In this document: positions 28,112-38,075 of the stretch, piece by piece
How the letters are laid out: each line of letters starts with the position of its first letter
Numbering within the stretch: position 1 is the first letter of the stretch
Source: Trueperella bialowiezensis
Lineage (GTDB): Bacteria > Actinomycetota > Actinomycetes > Actinomycetales > Actinomycetaceae
Reading direction: 5' to 3'
DNA: 64,000 nt
Assembly (NCBI RefSeq): GCF_900637955.1
Contig: NZ_LR134476.1
Coordinates: 1,979,250-2,043,249 of the forward strand
Translations under genes and position numbers: made by a program
The notes under the pieces: generated by a model
The model's database searches: none
What the model saw: the letters and a program-made list of their open reading frames with translations, nothing else
Told to the model about the DNA's origin: nothing

Positions 28112-29881
28112 ATGAAAACCAACGGGTTTACTAATCGTCAGCAGGCATCGGCGATGCCAATTTCTAAGTATCGGCATTTTCTCGATACGAATCCGGTGAG
28201 CCTACCTGACCGTACTTGGCCAGATAATCGGATTACGAAGGCGCCCCGGTGGCTATCGACGGATCTGCGGGACGGCAATCAGGCGCTCATTAATCCGATG
28301 GATCCAGACAAGAAGCGCAAGATGTTCGATCTGCTTGTGGAGATCGGCGTGAAGGAAATCGAAGTGGGTTTCCCGGCGGCGTCGAAAGCTGATTTTGATT
28401 TCGTGCGTTCGCTTGTTGACGACGACGCCGTTCCAGAGGACGTCACCGTCTCGGTGTTGACTCAGTCCCGCCCGGAAATCATTCACCGCACGATCGAGGC
28501 GCTCCAAGGTTTGCCGCGTGCGACCGTGCACCTGTACAACGCGACTGCGCCGGTGTTTCGCGACGTCGTGTTCCGGATGAGCAAAGAGCAGATCAAGCAA
28601 CTCGCGGTGTCCGGAACCCAGGAAGTTGTGGCTCACATGGAAAAGTCCTTCGGGGATGAAACCGTGGTGGGCTTCGAATATTCGCCGGAAATCTTTGTGG
28701 ATACCGAGCTCGACTTTGCGCTCGAGGTGTGCGAGGCGGTCATGGACGTCTGGCAGCCGGCAGAAGATCGCGAAGTGATCCTTAACCTGCCGACCACAAT
28801 CGAGCGGTCCACTCCGAACGTGTACGCCGATCAGATCGAGTGGATGAGCCGCAACCTGTCGAGGCGTGAGTTCGTGTGCCTATCAGCGCATAATCACAAC
28901 GATCGGGGAACAGGCGTGGCGACCACGGAGCTGGCGATGCTGGCCGGCGTCGACCGCGTGGAAGGCTGCCTGTTCGGCCAGGGGGAGCGTACCGGAAACG
29001 TTGATCTGGTGACCGTGGCTCTCAATCTGTTCTCGGACGGCATTGATCCGCAACTGGACCTGTCTAATCTGCCGCGCATTCGCGAGGTCGTCGAATATTG
29101 CACGGAGATGGAAGTTCCCGCGCGCGCACCGTATGCCGGCGATCTGGTCTACACCTCGTTCTCCGGTTCGCACCAGGATGCGATTAAGAAGGGCTTTGCC
29201 GACCGGGCGAAGAAGGTGGCAGCCGCAGGCGGAGACGAGAACGCCGTGCTGTGGGAGCTGCCGTACCTCCCGATCGATCCAAAGGACGTGGGCGGCACCT
29301 ACGAAGCCGTGGTGCGTGTGAATTCGCAGTCCGGCAAGGGTGGGGTGGCTTATCTGCTGTCGTCCACGAGGAACTTGGATCTGCCGCGGCGCCTGCAGAT
29401 TGAGGTGTCGAATCTTGTGCAGAACTTTACGGACCGCACCGGGCAAGAGGTGACGGCCGATGAGCTGTGGAAGATTTTTGCGGACGAATACCTGCCCTAC
29501 ACGGAAGTCGACGGGCTGAAACCGTGGGGCCGGTTCAGCCTACATGGTATTACCGCTACCACGGCTGACGAGGGTAAGGAAACGCATCTGACTGTCACGT
29601 TGCGCGAGCGTGCGGGTGATGAGACGATCACGCACACGCTTGAGTCGCGCGGTAACGGCCCGATCGATGCTTTCACGCGGGCTTTTGAACAGCTTGATCT
29701 TGACGTGCACGTTCTTGACTACGCCGAACACGCGCTGTCAGAAGGCAGAGACGCGACTGCGGCCTCGTACGTGGAATGCGACGTGGACGGTCAAGTGCTG
29801 TGGGGTGTGGGTATCGACCCGTCCACGATGACCTCCGGATTTAAAGCCATCGTGTCCGCGATCAACAGGGCCTTGCGCTAG
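28112..29881 (+). CDS. leuA: 2-isopropylmalate synthase
   Basis: First committed enzyme of leucine synthesis: acetyl-CoA plus 2-oxoisovalerate. 589 residues, LeuA type 2 length. Catalytic domain with WLSTDLRDGNQALINPM, EVGFPAASKADFDFVR and metal motif SAHNHNDRGTGVA; C-terminal LeuA regulatory dimer domain (about 450-589) for leucine feedback. TAGGAG at 28100-28105 precedes ATG. Controlled by the leader peptide upstream; no other leu genes here. Confidence 0.97.
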   Translation: MKTNGFTNRQQASAMPISKYRHFLDTNPVSLPDRTWPDNRITKAPRWLSTDLRDGNQALINPMDPDKKRKMFDLLVEIGVKEIEVGFPAASKADFDFVRSLVDDDAVPEDVTVSVLTQSRPEIIHRTIEALQGLPRATVHLYNATAPVFRDVVFRMSKEQIKQLAVSGTQEVVAHMEKSFGDETVVGFEYSPEIFVDTELDFALEVCEAVMDVWQPAEDREVILNLPTTIERSTPNVYADQIEWMSRNLSRREFVCLSAHNHNDRGTGVATTELAMLAGVDRVEGCLFGQGERTGNVDLVTVALNLFSDGIDPQLDLSNLPRIREVVEYCTEMEVPARAPYAGDLVYTSFSGSHQDAIKKGFADRAKKVAAAGGDENAVLWELPYLPIDPKDVGGTYEAVVRVNSQSGKGGVAYLLSSTRNLDLPRRLQIEVSNLVQNFTDRTGQEVTADELWKIFADEYLPYTEVDGLKPWGRFSLHGITATTADEGKETHLTVTLRERAGDETITHTLESRGNGPIDAFTRAFEQLDLDVHVLDYAEHALSEGRDATAASYVECDVDGQVLWGVGIDPSTMTSGFKAIVSAINRALR

Positions 29882-29884
29882 CCG

Positions 29885-29890
29885 TATACT
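29885..29890 (+). promoter_or_regulatory. -10 box of recO promoter (leaderless)
   Basis: TATACT with 6 bases to GTG 29897; TCAACA at 29862-29867, 17 bases upstream, is a fair -35. It lies in the 15-base gap behind leuA, so recO can be transcribed independently. Confidence 0.6.
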
Positions 29891-29896
29891 GGCCGT

Positions 29897-30631
29897 GTGA
29901 AGACTTACCGTGACGATGCGATCGTGCTGCGCCACCACGATCTTGGCGAGGCCGATCGCATCATCACGTTATTGAGTCGAACTCATGGCAAGGTGCGTGC
30001 AGTGGCCAAGGGTGTGCGGCGTACAAAGTCGCGGTTTGGTGCCCGGCTCGAGCCGTTTTCGATGGTGGATGTGCAGCTGTACAAGGGCCGCAATCTGGAT
30101 ACAATCACGCAGGTCGAGTCGCGTAACCAGTACGGACGCACACTGGTGACCAGTTACAGTGCGTATACGACGGCGTCGGCAATGCTCGAGCTCGCCGACC
30201 GGCTCACGGGAGATGACCCGGATCCAGCGCAGTTTCAGCTCCTTCATGGCGCGTTACATGCGGTAGCCACGAAAGCACACGAACCCGATCTCGTGCTTGG
30301 CTCGTATATGCTTCGTGCGATGGCGCTATCCGGTTGGGCGCTCGCCGTGTTTGAGTGCGCGCTGTGCGGCGGTGAAGGTCCGCACGAGGCTTTTCACGTG
30401 CAGTCCGGCGGAGCGGTGTGCGATGACTGCCGACCACCGGGATCTGCAACTCCGGCGGTGGAAACATGGCAGCTGATCGCGGCCCTTGCTGAAGGGGATT
30501 GGCTTATTGCTGATCGTGCCCCAACGTCGGCACGTAAAGAAGCCGGGCCGCTCATCGCGGCGTTCGTGCAATGGCAGCTTGAATCAAAAGTGAAATCCTT
30601 GAACATGGTGGAGATTGGTGAACAGCAGTGA
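29897..30631 (+). CDS. recO: DNA repair protein RecO
   Basis: 244 residues. OB-fold N-terminus (DDAIVLRHHDLGEADRIITLL, GVRRTKSRFGARLEP) and a C-terminal zinc motif, C-x2-C (CALCGG) and C-x2-C (CDDC). Loads RecA on SSB-coated DNA with RecR in gap repair. GTG start lacks a ribosome site and follows a -10 box. uppS overlaps its stop by 4 bases, the usual actinobacterial pair. Confidence 0.95.
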   Translation: MKTYRDDAIVLRHHDLGEADRIITLLSRTHGKVRAVAKGVRRTKSRFGARLEPFSMVDVQLYKGRNLDTITQVESRNQYGRTLVTSYSAYTTASAMLELADRLTGDDPDPAQFQLLHGALHAVATKAHEPDLVLGSYMLRAMALSGWALAVFECALCGGEGPHEAFHVQSGGAVCDDCRPPGSATPAVETWQLIAALAEGDWLIADRAPTSARKEAGPLIAAFVQWQLESKVKSLNMVEIGEQQ

Positions 30632-31383
30632 CAGCTCATCATGGCGCGCGGCATGTGGCGATTGTTATGGACGGCAACGGGCGGTGGGCTAACGCTCGCG
30701 GCCTACCTCGCACAGAAGGCCACCGCGCTGGTGAAGACGCCCTCATGGATGTGATCGCCGGAGCTATCGACGCCGGTGTTGAGGTGCTGTCCGTCTACGC
30801 CTTTTCTACCGAGAACTGGAAACGCTCACCGCGTGAAGTTTCTTTCCTCATGGGCTATTCACGCGATGTTATCCGCAAACGCCGCGGAGAACTCAACGAC
30901 TGGGGTGTCAAGGTGGTCTGGTCTGGCCGGCAAGCCAGGCTGTGGGGCTCGGTTCTCAAACAGCTCAAGGAAACCGAACGGCTCACGCGCAACAACACAG
31001 TTCTCACGCTGAATTTTTGTGTCAACTACGGTGGGCGAGCGGAAATCGCGGACGCCGCCGCTGAACTTGCACGCGACGTGCGCGCGGGCACTATCACCCC
31101 TGACCAAGTCACGCCCGAACTGCTGGGTAGCTACATGTACCAGCCGGATCTTCCCGACGTCGACCTGTTTATCCGCACTGGCGGCGAGCAGCGCACGTCG
31201 AACTTCCTCATCTGGCAATCTCCCTATGCGGAGTTCATGTTCACCGATGTCCCTTGGCCAGATTTTGACCGGCATACGCTCTGGGAATGCTTGAGGGCCT
31301 TCAGTGAGCGCGATCGCCGCTTTGGGAGCGCGATCGACGCCGTCCGGGCGCCCCTCGAGCCGGGCACGGATACCGCCACCTGA
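30628..31383 (+). CDS. uppS: isoprenyl transferase (undecaprenyl diphosphate synthase)
   Basis: cis-Prenyltransferase of 251 residues making the lipid carrier for cell-wall precursors. Motifs: AIVMDGNGRWAN (catalytic Asp), YAFSTENWKRS, NFCVNYGGRAEI and the C-terminal RTGGEQRTSNFLIWQ. Start GTG 30628 overlaps recO. Confidence 0.96.
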   Translation: MTAHHGARHVAIVMDGNGRWANARGLPRTEGHRAGEDALMDVIAGAIDAGVEVLSVYAFSTENWKRSPREVSFLMGYSRDVIRKRRGELNDWGVKVVWSGRQARLWGSVLKQLKETERLTRNNTVLTLNFCVNYGGRAEIADAAAELARDVRAGTITPDQVTPELLGSYMYQPDLPDVDLFIRTGGEQRTSNFLIWQSPYAEFMFTDVPWPDFDRHTLWECLRAFSERDRRFGSAIDAVRAPLEPGTDTAT

Positions 31384-31413
31384 ACGAAAAAGTAGATGGT
31401 CCCTGTGATTGCG

Positions 31414-31419
31414 TACAAT
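31414..31419 (+). promoter_or_regulatory. -10 box of his operon promoter (leaderless)
   Basis: TACAAT with 7 bases to ATG 31427 of hisD. No good -35 or ribosome site is visible, consistent with leaderless translation. Confidence 0.6.
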
Positions 31420-31426
31420 GGTGAGC

Positions 31427-32788
31427 ATGATGCAACGCTTGGACCTTCGTGGAACTACACTCTCGCGCGCCGAGATCGCCCAGCGGCTACCGCGTGCGAG
31501 CGTGGATATCAACGTCGCACTGGAATCGGTTATCCCAATCATTAACCAGGTTCGCGACGGCGGAGCGGGAGCCCTGCGCGCGCTCGCACAGAAGTTTGAC
31601 GGCGTGCGTCCAGAGCATCTGCGTGTGCCCACGGAAGCTATTGATAAGGCTGAAGCGGAACTCAGTAGCGAATTGCGCCATGCCCTACAACTGTCGATTG
31701 ACCATAATCGGGCAGGTCACGAGGCTCAGCTGCCCGAGCCGAAAGAAACCGTCATTGTGCCAGGTGGTGTGGTGCGCCAGCGCTGGATACCGGTCGAGCG
31801 GGTTGGCCTATACGTGCCGGGTGGGCTTGCCGTCTACCCGTCGTCGGTGGTGCACAACGTCGTCGCCGCGCAAGCGGCAGGCGTGAGTGAAATCGCGCTC
31901 GCCTCTCCGCCGCAAAAAGAATTTGACGGCCTTCCGCACCCCACTATTTTGGCGGCGTGCAAGTTGCTGGGCGTGACCGAGGTTTATGCCGTTGGAGGTG
32001 CGCAGGCGGTTGCCATGTTCGCCTATGGTGCGCGCGGCGAAGAAGGAACAGCAGATCCGGAGATTCTATGCCGCCCTGTCGACGTCGTGACAGGCCCGGG
32101 CAATATATATGTGGCCGCAGCAAAACGCGCGGTGCACGGCGTCGTCGGCATCGACGCGGAGGCGGGCACCACTGAAATCGCGGTCATTGCCGACGAGGGC
32201 GCAAATCCGGACTATGTGGCATCCGATCTGCTGTCTCAAGCCGAACACGATCCAGCCGCTGCCTCCGTGCTCATCACGAACTCCGAACAGTTTGCGGACG
32301 CGTGCGAGCAGGCGCTCATTGCGCAAGTCGAGCAGACGAAGCACGTCGAACGGGTACGTACCGCGCTCGGCGGGCCGCAGTCCGGGATCGTGCTTGTTGA
32401 CGACGTCGCGGCCGCCATCGACGTGGCGAACGCTTACGCCGCGGAACACTTGGAGATTCACACGGCAAATGCGCGTGCTGACGCGCAAAAGATCCGCAAC
32501 GCGGGCGCCATTTTCATCGGCCCGTATTCGCCTGTGCCGCTGGGTGATTACATGGCAGGATCCAACCACGTGCTACCCACCGGTGGTACCGCACGCTTTG
32601 CTGCCGGGCTCAACGTCATGGCCTACATCAAACCGGTGCAGGAAATCGAATACACGCGCGAAGCGATGGCATCCATGGAAGGCCCACTCGTGGCGCTCGC
32701 TAACGAGGAAGACCTGCCGGCCCATGGTGATGCGCTCAAGATCCGCACCGCCAACGAGCCCGCTGTGAAGGGGGAGGCCGAGCGATAA
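31427..32788 (+). CDS. hisD: histidinol dehydrogenase
   Basis: Last two oxidations of histidine synthesis; zinc enzyme. 453 residues from ATG 31427 (ATG 31430 also possible; upstream TTG 31409 is not needed). Motifs: VGLYVPGGLAVYPS, AVGGAQAVAMFAYG, DVVTGPGNIYVA, LLSQAEHDP and GPYSPVPLGDYMAGSNHVLPT, all typical. First gene of hisD-C-B-orf-priA. Confidence 0.97.
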   Translation: MMQRLDLRGTTLSRAEIAQRLPRASVDINVALESVIPIINQVRDGGAGALRALAQKFDGVRPEHLRVPTEAIDKAEAELSSELRHALQLSIDHNRAGHEAQLPEPKETVIVPGGVVRQRWIPVERVGLYVPGGLAVYPSSVVHNVVAAQAAGVSEIALASPPQKEFDGLPHPTILAACKLLGVTEVYAVGGAQAVAMFAYGARGEEGTADPEILCRPVDVVTGPGNIYVAAAKRAVHGVVGIDAEAGTTEIAVIADEGANPDYVASDLLSQAEHDPAAASVLITNSEQFADACEQALIAQVEQTKHVERVRTALGGPQSGIVLVDDVAAAIDVANAYAAEHLEIHTANARADAQKIRNAGAIFIGPYSPVPLGDYMAGSNHVLPTGGTARFAAGLNVMAYIKPVQEIEYTREAMASMEGPLVALANEEDLPAHGDALKIRTANEPAVKGEAER

Positions 32789-33924
32789 TGCCACTCGCCC
32801 TACGCCCAGAGTTTGCAGGCCAAGAACCCTACGGCGCCCCGCAACTCGACGTGCCAGTCGTGCTGAACACGAATGAAAACCCATACCCGCCAGCCGATGA
32901 GGTCGTGGCTGAGATTGCCTCGCGGGTTGCTGACGCGGCCGCCGGATTAAACCGCTACCCAGATCGCGAAGCGCTCGAACTACGCGGTGAACTCGCCGGC
33001 TATCTTGCCCGTGAATCGGGCGTGCGCCTGCCTGCAAGCCAGATCTGGGCAGCCAACGGATCCAACGAAGTCATGGCGCAGATCCTGCAAGCATACGCAG
33101 GCCCCGGCCGTACCGTCCTCACGTTTACGCCCTCGTATTCCATGTATCCCGAATATGCGCGCAACGTGTATTCCACCTTCGTGGGAATCGAACGCCGCGA
33201 GGACTTTTCCATCGATTGCGCTGCGTTGGCAGATCAGTTTGCACAGCATCGCCCGGCGGTCGTGCTCATCGCATCGCCCAACAACCCAACAGGTACGGCG
33301 GTAGAACCAGGCGACCTGCAACGCATCCTTGAAGCTAGCCGTGGCGTCGGGCCGCAGCTCACCAATGGCGCGGAAGGCGCTGGTGGGGCAGATCGGGCGG
33401 ACGCGATCGTCGTCGTTGATGAAGCCTACGGCGAATTCCGCCGGGAAGGCGTGCCAAGCGCACTCGAACTGTTGGATGAGTACCCGAACTTGATCGTCAC
33501 CCGCACAATGTCGAAGGCCTTTGGGGCAGCCGGGCTGCGGCTCGGATACATGGCCGCAAGCCAAGAGATCATTGACAGCGTGCGGATCGTGCGCTTGCCC
33601 TACCACCTGTCTGCCGTCAGCCAGGCGGCTGCGCTCGCAGCGCTCGCACACCGAGATTCGCTGATGGAGCAAGTCGAACAGATTCGCCAAGAACGCGATA
33701 AGCTTGCCAGCACGCTCACCGGAATGGGACTGGACGTAGCGCCGTCGGATGCTAACTTCATCATGTTCGGCACGTTTGCAGATCGTCACAAGGTCTGGCA
33801 GCGGCTACTCGATCAGGGCATATTAATACGTGAAGTCGGGCCGGAGGGATGGCTCCGGGTTAGTATTGGTCAGCCTCACGAAAACGAGGCGTTTGTTGCG
33901 GGGCTTAAGGAGGCCATGAGATGA
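32788..33924 (+). CDS. hisC: histidinol-phosphate aminotransferase
   Basis: PLP enzyme, 378 residues. NENPYPP near the start, [19 protein letters not shown] and the PLP lysine in [17 protein letters not shown]. Overlaps hisD by one base and hisB by four. Length is normal for actinobacterial HisC. Confidence 0.96.
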   Translation: MPLALRPEFAGQEPYGAPQLDVPVVLNTNENPYPPADEVVAEIASRVADAAAGLNRYPDREALELRGELAGYLARESGVRLPASQIWAANGSNEVMAQILQAYAGPGRTVLTFTPSYSMYPEYARNVYSTFVGIERREDFSIDCAALADQFAQHRPAVVLIASPNNPTGTAVEPGDLQRILEASRGVGPQLTNGAEGAGGADRADAIVVVDEAYGEFRREGVPSALELLDEYPNLIVTRTMSKAFGAAGLRLGYMAASQEIIDSVRIVRLPYHLSAVSQAAALAALAHRDSLMEQVEQIRQERDKLASTLTGMGLDVAPSDANFIMFGTFADRHKVWQRLLDQGILIREVGPEGWLRVSIGQPHENEAFVAGLKEAMR

Positions 33925-34520
33925 GCCGTATAGGCAAGATTGAACGAATCACCAGTGAATCGTCCGTCAAGGTTGAGATCGACTTGGACGGTACAGGCAA
34001 GTCCCAGATCAGCACGGGAGTGCCGTTTTATGATCACATGCTCACTGCGCTGTCGAAGCACTCGCTCATCGACATGAAAGTCGAGGCAGAAGGGGACGTA
34101 CATGTTGACGTCCACCACACCGTGGAAGACACGGCGATCTGCCTGGGTCAGGCACTCAAAATGGCGCTGGGTGACAAGAAGGGCATCGCCCGTTTCGGCG
34201 ACGCGCTCGTTCCACTCGACGAATCGCTGGCACGCGCCGTCGTTGACGTGTCGGGGCGTGCCTACGTGGTCCACCGTGGCGAGCCGGCAGGGCAGGAATA
34301 CCACCTGATCGGCGGGCACTTCACCGGGTCAATGACTAGGCACGTGTTCGAATCCCTCGCCCTGAACGCAGACATTTGCTTGCATATCGAGCTCGTGTAC
34401 GGGCGCGATCCGCACCACATCGTGGAATCGCAGTTTAAGGCCCTCGCTCGCGCATTGCGTGCCGCGGCTGAGCTTGATCCTCGGGTTGACGGGGTGCCGT
34501 CCACGAAGGGCGCACTGTGA
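33921..34520 (+). CDS. hisB: imidazoleglycerol-phosphate dehydratase
   Basis: 199 residues, monofunctional (no phosphatase domain). Metal-binding motifs [30 protein letters not shown] and the C-terminal [20 protein letters not shown] overlaps hisC; stop overlaps the next gene by 4 bases. Confidence 0.97.
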   Translation: MSRIGKIERITSESSVKVEIDLDGTGKSQISTGVPFYDHMLTALSKHSLIDMKVEAEGDVHVDVHHTVEDTAICLGQALKMALGDKKGIARFGDALVPLDESLARAVVDVSGRAYVVHRGEPAGQEYHLIGGHFTGSMTRHVFESLALNADICLHIELVYGRDPHHIVESQFKALARALRAAAELDPRVDGVPSTKGAL

Positions 34521-35044
34521 GCCAGCGGCGCTACGTCGTCCTCACGCCGTTCCCAAACCCGCAGGTGGTAGCCGGTGTGCTACGCCTGCGGGGGATCGAC
34601 GCCCACGTTATAGCCACCAAATCCGGGGTGTGCGTGGTGCGTGAAACGAGCAAACCCGAATTCACAGACTGGGATATTGCTGAACTATTCGGAGAACAAC
34701 CCGAGTCGGCCGATTCTTCGGACCCGTCGGACGATCCGGCGAACATTGCCGGTCCGCTGTCGCAACTGTCGAACTACGGCGTCGTGCTGCTTACGGCCGA
34801 AATTGGCGACGACGTCGGAGCCGAAGTGGGCGTATCCGGGCTCGTCACCGCGGTACGTTACGTGGGTGGTGAACGTGGTGACGAGGTAGCCGCAGGCATG
34901 CTGCTCAACACTGTCGATTCCAAAGTTGAAAGTCTCGTCTTGGGTGACGTCGATCTTGACAAGGACGCGATCTCCACGGCAGAGCTCACGGTAGAAGACG
35001 TGGCACAACTGCTCGGTGAAGATGGCGAAGAAAACAGGCCCTGA
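34517..35044 (+). CDS. conserved hypothetical in his operon
   Basis: 175 residues, acidic. Begins [25 protein letters not shown], followed by an acidic low-complexity stretch ([15 protein letters not shown]) and a mostly beta C-terminus. No catalytic motif or membrane segment that I recognise. It occupies the place of hisH between hisB and hisA in many actinobacteria but has none of the glutaminase motifs (no G-x-C-x-G nucleophile). Translationally coupled to hisB. Confidence 0.75.
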   Translation: MSQRRYVVLTPFPNPQVVAGVLRLRGIDAHVIATKSGVCVVRETSKPEFTDWDIAELFGEQPESADSSDPSDDPANIAGPLSQLSNYGVVLLTAEIGDDVGAEVGVSGLVTAVRYVGGERGDEVAAGMLLNTVDSKVESLVLGDVDLDKDAISTAELTVEDVAQLLGEDGEENRP

Positions 35045-35066
35045 AGGCCGCAAAGAGAGGATATGT

Positions 35067-35807
35067 ATGTCAAAGCGTCTTGAACTACTCCCGGCTGTCG
35101 ATGTTGTTGACGGCAAGGCAGTCCGCTTGAACCAGGGGGAAGCCGGTACGGAACAGGTGTACGGCGACCCGGCAGAAGCGGTTGCGACGTTCGTTGAGCA
35201 GGGCGCCGAATGGATCCACCTCGTTGATCTCGACGCGGCATTCGGGCGGGGATCGAATCACGACCTGCTGAAATCTATTGTGCAAAATCAGACGGGCGTC
35301 AAGATCGAACTGTCTGGCGGGATTCGCGACAACGCCTCACTTGAGCGGGCGATCAACGCAGGTGCAACGCGCGTCAACCTGGGAACCGCCGCGCTCGAAG
35401 ATCCGGAGTGGACGCGATTTGCTATCAAAGAGTATGGCGACAAAATTGCGGTTGGCTTGGACGTGCGCGGCGAAACGCTCTCGGCACGCGGATGGACAAA
35501 AGACGGCGGAAACCTGTGGGAAACCCTCGACCGCCTCAACGACGACGGCTGCCCGCGCTACGTGGTTACCGACGTGAAAACCGACGGCATGCTCTCAGGG
35601 CCGAACCTTGAGCTCATGCGTAAGGTGTGCGAGCGCACGGATCGCCCGATCGTCGCCTCCGGCGGCGTGTCGTCCTTGGAGGATATCGCAGCCCTGCGCA
35701 CGCTCACCGACATCGGCGTGGAAGGAGCAATTGTGGGCAAGGCGCTATACGCCGGTAAGTTCACGCTCCCACAGGCGCTGGCTATTGCCGACGGCGATGC
35801 CCGATAG
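35067..35807 (+). CDS. priA: phosphoribosyl isomerase PriA (HisA/TrpF bifunctional)
   Basis: TIM-barrel isomerase, 246 residues from ATG 35067 (AGAGAGG upstream). [63 protein letters not shown] and IVASGGVSS. The [14 protein letters not shown] segment matches the actinobacterial PriA loop, which serves both histidine (HisA) and tryptophan (TrpF) pathways; bifunctionality is inferred, and no trpF is visible here. Confidence 0.92.
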   Translation: MSKRLELLPAVDVVDGKAVRLNQGEAGTEQVYGDPAEAVATFVEQGAEWIHLVDLDAAFGRGSNHDLLKSIVQNQTGVKIELSGGIRDNASLERAINAGATRVNLGTAALEDPEWTRFAIKEYGDKIAVGLDVRGETLSARGWTKDGGNLWETLDRLNDDGCPRYVVTDVKTDGMLSGPNLELMRKVCERTDRPIVASGGVSSLEDIAALRTLTDIGVEGAIVGKALYAGKFTLPQALAIADGDAR

Positions 35808-36516
35808 ACTCTTTCGCCCCAATCCATTTCCCGGCGACGACGGGCGGATCACCCCGCGCCTAGCACAGGCTTATCGCGCTGCGGACAACGTGCGGACGGA
35901 ACAGATCGTCGCAGCCTTGGGCCGCGTGCTCGTGCCTGTTATTCCGCACGAGCCACCAAAGAGGCGAGATCGCGCGTCTATCCACGACGAGCAGGGGGCT
36001 GATCCGTACGGCTGCCCAGATGAAGAGCTGGTCACGGTTGACTTCCCGGGCGGGCGCAAGGGCCTACCCATTTTTTCCAGTGTGGATGCGCTACGCGAGT
36101 GGCACGGCACAGCTCGACCAGTACCGCTCGATATCGCCACGGTTGCTGCAGCTGCCATGCAACGCGCCGACGGCGTGCTCACCCTTGACGAGGGGTGTGC
36201 CAACATGACGTGGCTCGGCCGATCCGCCGTTGCCGCACTGGCAAGCGGCACCGCCTGGCACGGCCCGTGGTCAGACCCGCAGATCACGAAGCGGCTCACA
36301 CGTGGCTGCAGCGAATTACCCGGGCTTGAGAGCATTGAGATCGTTCCGGGTGCGAGCGGCGCCGCCGTCGTCGTCATACATCTGGACGCCACGGCTAACC
36401 GGGACGACGCACACAACATTGTTCACACCGTCGCCGCGATCATCGCCACCGATAGCTATGTGCGAGCCCGACTCGACGTCGTCGAAATACAACCCGCACG
36501 CGCGCGTGTGGGCTGA
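35797..36516 (+). CDS. SseB-family protein
   Basis: 239 residues from ATG 35797, overlapping priA by 11 bases. [13 protein letters not shown] and the region [14 protein letters not shown], then [14 protein letters not shown] and [12 protein letters not shown], correspond to the SseB N-terminal domain that follows hisA/priA in many actinobacteria. Function unknown. Its frame is open much further upstream inside priA, but that is a shadow. Confidence 0.8.
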   Translation: MPDRLFRPNPFPGDDGRITPRLAQAYRAADNVRTEQIVAALGRVLVPVIPHEPPKRRDRASIHDEQGADPYGCPDEELVTVDFPGGRKGLPIFSSVDALREWHGTARPVPLDIATVAAAAMQRADGVLTLDEGCANMTWLGRSAVAALASGTAWHGPWSDPQITKRLTRGCSELPGLESIEIVPGASGAAVVVIHLDATANRDDAHNIVHTVAAIIATDSYVRARLDVVEIQPARARVG

Positions 36517-36555
36517 TCCACGCCCACACGCTTAGAAACCGTGCCACGCGGATGC

Positions 36556-36720
36556 TATGATCTGTTACTGACCACCTCCGGCACAGCCGGAATGCAAGCG
36601 GAGTTAATCCCACCTCGTGTTTCCGAAAATGGGGAACCGGGTAAAGAGTGAAGACGGGTCGTTCCCGTGCGCCCTCTGGAACTTCGCGCGCAGTAGCCAG
36701 AAGGATGAAGAGGAGCCGTT
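36556..36720 (+). promoter_or_regulatory. infC promoter and structured 5' leader
   Basis: TATGAT (36556-36561) with TTAGAA 18 bases upstream is a plausible promoter. The leader of about 150 bases holds hairpins TCCGGC-ACA-GCCGGA (36577-36591) and ACGGG/CCCGT (about 36654-36668), and a TCTGG/CCAGA pair close to the ribosome site. Leaders of infC-rpmI-rplT operons are often targets of L20 or IF3 feedback; here that is inference. Confidence 0.55.
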
Positions 36721-37314
36721 ATCAACGAGCCAAGAGTCAACGATCGAATTACCGTTTCTGAGGTACGTCTTGTCGGGCCTAGCGGTGAGCAGGTCGGTGT
36801 TGTTCGCGTAAAAGACGCCCTGCGTCTAGCTCAGGAAGCCAATCTCGATCTTGTTGAGGTGGCCCCGAAAGCCAAGCCCCCAGTCGCAAAACTGATGGAC
36901 TATGGCAAATACAAGTATGAGGCCGCACAAAAGGCACGTGAGGCACGCCGTAACCAGGCGAATGCTCAGCTCAAAGAAATTCGTATCAGCCTGAAAATCG
37001 ACACCCACGATTACCAAACCAAGATCAATAATGCGAAGAAGTTCTTGGACCACGGTGACAAGGTGAAGATCCAGCTACGTTTCAAGGGCCGCGAGCAACA
37101 CCGTCCAGAAATGGGCCTCCGCCTCATGGAACGAATCGCCAACGACACGGCCGAAAACTCCACTGTTGAGTCCGCGCCGCGCGTTGACGGACGCAACATG
37201 GTGATGGTACTCGCTCCGATTCGTCGCAAGGCACAAACCAAGTCTGATCAGCGTCGTCGCCGCGAAGCCGAACGCGCAAAGCGCAAGGCTGAGCAGGCGG
37301 CACAAGACGCGTAA
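36721..37314 (+). CDS. infC: translation initiation factor IF-3 (ATC start)
   Basis: 197 residues when started at ATC 36721 ([10 protein letters not shown]..., normal IF3 N-terminus), with GAGGAG at 36711-36716 five bases before. The first ATG-type start inside the frame would drop about 46 residues including the conserved [17 protein letters not shown]-terminal domain: [17 protein letters not shown] and [17 protein letters not shown] non-AUG start in infC allows IF3 to repress its own translation in E. coli (AUU there). The C-terminus ends in a basic, Arg/Ala-rich tail. Confidence 0.93.
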   Translation: MNEPRVNDRITVSEVRLVGPSGEQVGVVRVKDALRLAQEANLDLVEVAPKAKPPVAKLMDYGKYKYEAAQKAREARRNQANAQLKEIRISLKIDTHDYQTKINNAKKFLDHGDKVKIQLRFKGREQHRPEMGLRLMERIANDTAENSTVESAPRVDGRNMVMVLAPIRRKAQTKSDQRRRREAERAKRKAEQAAQDA

Positions 37315-37373
37315 TCAACACGCTCCACCCGGAGCGCAAATGCCGCAGTAGCGGCGAGAAATTGAGGGACATT

Positions 37374-37568
37374 ATGGCAAAGATGAAGACCCACTCGGGT
37401 GCCAAGAAGCGTTTCCGCGTGACGGGAACCGGCAAGCTGATGCGCCAGCAGGCAGGTAAGCGCCACCTGCTCGAGCACAAGTCGTCGCGCCGTACCCGGC
37501 GCCTGTCGACTGATCAGCCGGTTGCAAAGGCAGATGTGAAGGCCGTCAAGCGCATGCTTGGCCTGTAA
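37374..37568 (+). CDS. rpmI: 50S ribosomal protein L35
   Basis: 64 residues from ATG 37374 (TTGAGGGAC upstream). [14 protein letters not shown] and [17 protein letters not shown] are diagnostic. Between infC and rplT in the usual operon. Confidence 0.97.
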   Translation: MAKMKTHSGAKKRFRVTGTGKLMRQQAGKRHLLEHKSSRRTRRLSTDQPVAKADVKAVKRMLGL

Positions 37569-37590
37569 ATATTTGTAGTAGGAGAATTAA

Positions 37591-37971
37591 ATGGCACGCG
37601 TAAAGAACGCCGTAAATTCGCGCAAGAAGCGCAACACCACGATGGACCGCGCCAAGGGCTACCGCGGCCAGCGCTCGCGCCTGTACCGCAAGGCCAAGGA
37701 GCAGGTCACACACTCGTTCGTGTACAACTACCGGGATCGTAAGGTCCGTAAGAACGAGTTCCGCAAGCTGTGGATCCAGCGCATTAACGCCGCTGTGCGT
37801 GAGCATGGCATGGTCTACTCGCGCTTCATGCAGGGCCTGAAGCTCGCTGGCGTTGAGGTTGATCGCCGTATGCTGGCCGAGCTCGCTGTTAACGATCCGG
37901 ATGCTTTCAAGGCTCTGGTTGATATCGCGAAGAAGGCGCTGCCGGAAGATGTGAACGCTCCGGTCGCCTAA
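37591..37971 (+). CDS. rplT: 50S ribosomal protein L20
   Basis: 126 residues. [31 protein letters not shown] and [22 protein letters not shown] are typical. GTAGGAG precedes ATG. It binds 23S rRNA early in assembly and may feed back on the operon leader. Confidence 0.97.
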   Translation: MARVKNAVNSRKKRNTTMDRAKGYRGQRSRLYRKAKEQVTHSFVYNYRDRKVRKNEFRKLWIQRINAAVREHGMVYSRFMQGLKLAGVEVDRRMLAELAVNDPDAFKALVDIAKKALPEDVNAPVA

Positions 37972-37998
37972 CGAGGCCGATGTAGCGTAGCACTTAGT

Positions 37999-38030
37999 GA
38001 GCGGAGGTATCCTGCGGGATACCTCCGCTC
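37999..38030 (+). terminator. terminator of infC-rpmI-rplT
   Basis: Perfect 14-bp hairpin, GAGCGGAGGTATCC (37999-38012), loop TGCG, GGATACCTCCGCTC (38017-38030), right after rplT. No T run, as is often the case in high-GC actinobacteria. Confidence 0.8.
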
Positions 38031-38075
38031 GCGTCTATACTGGGCTGAGTTAACGCGAAGTGAAAGGATTCCCTC

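Noticed and set aside
35608..35796. Upstream extension of the SseB-like frame
   Set aside because: It lies fully inside priA and lacks similarity; ATG 35797 fits.
36617..36811. 64-residue frame before and across the infC start
   Set aside because: It lies in the infC leader and overlaps the true IF3 frame.
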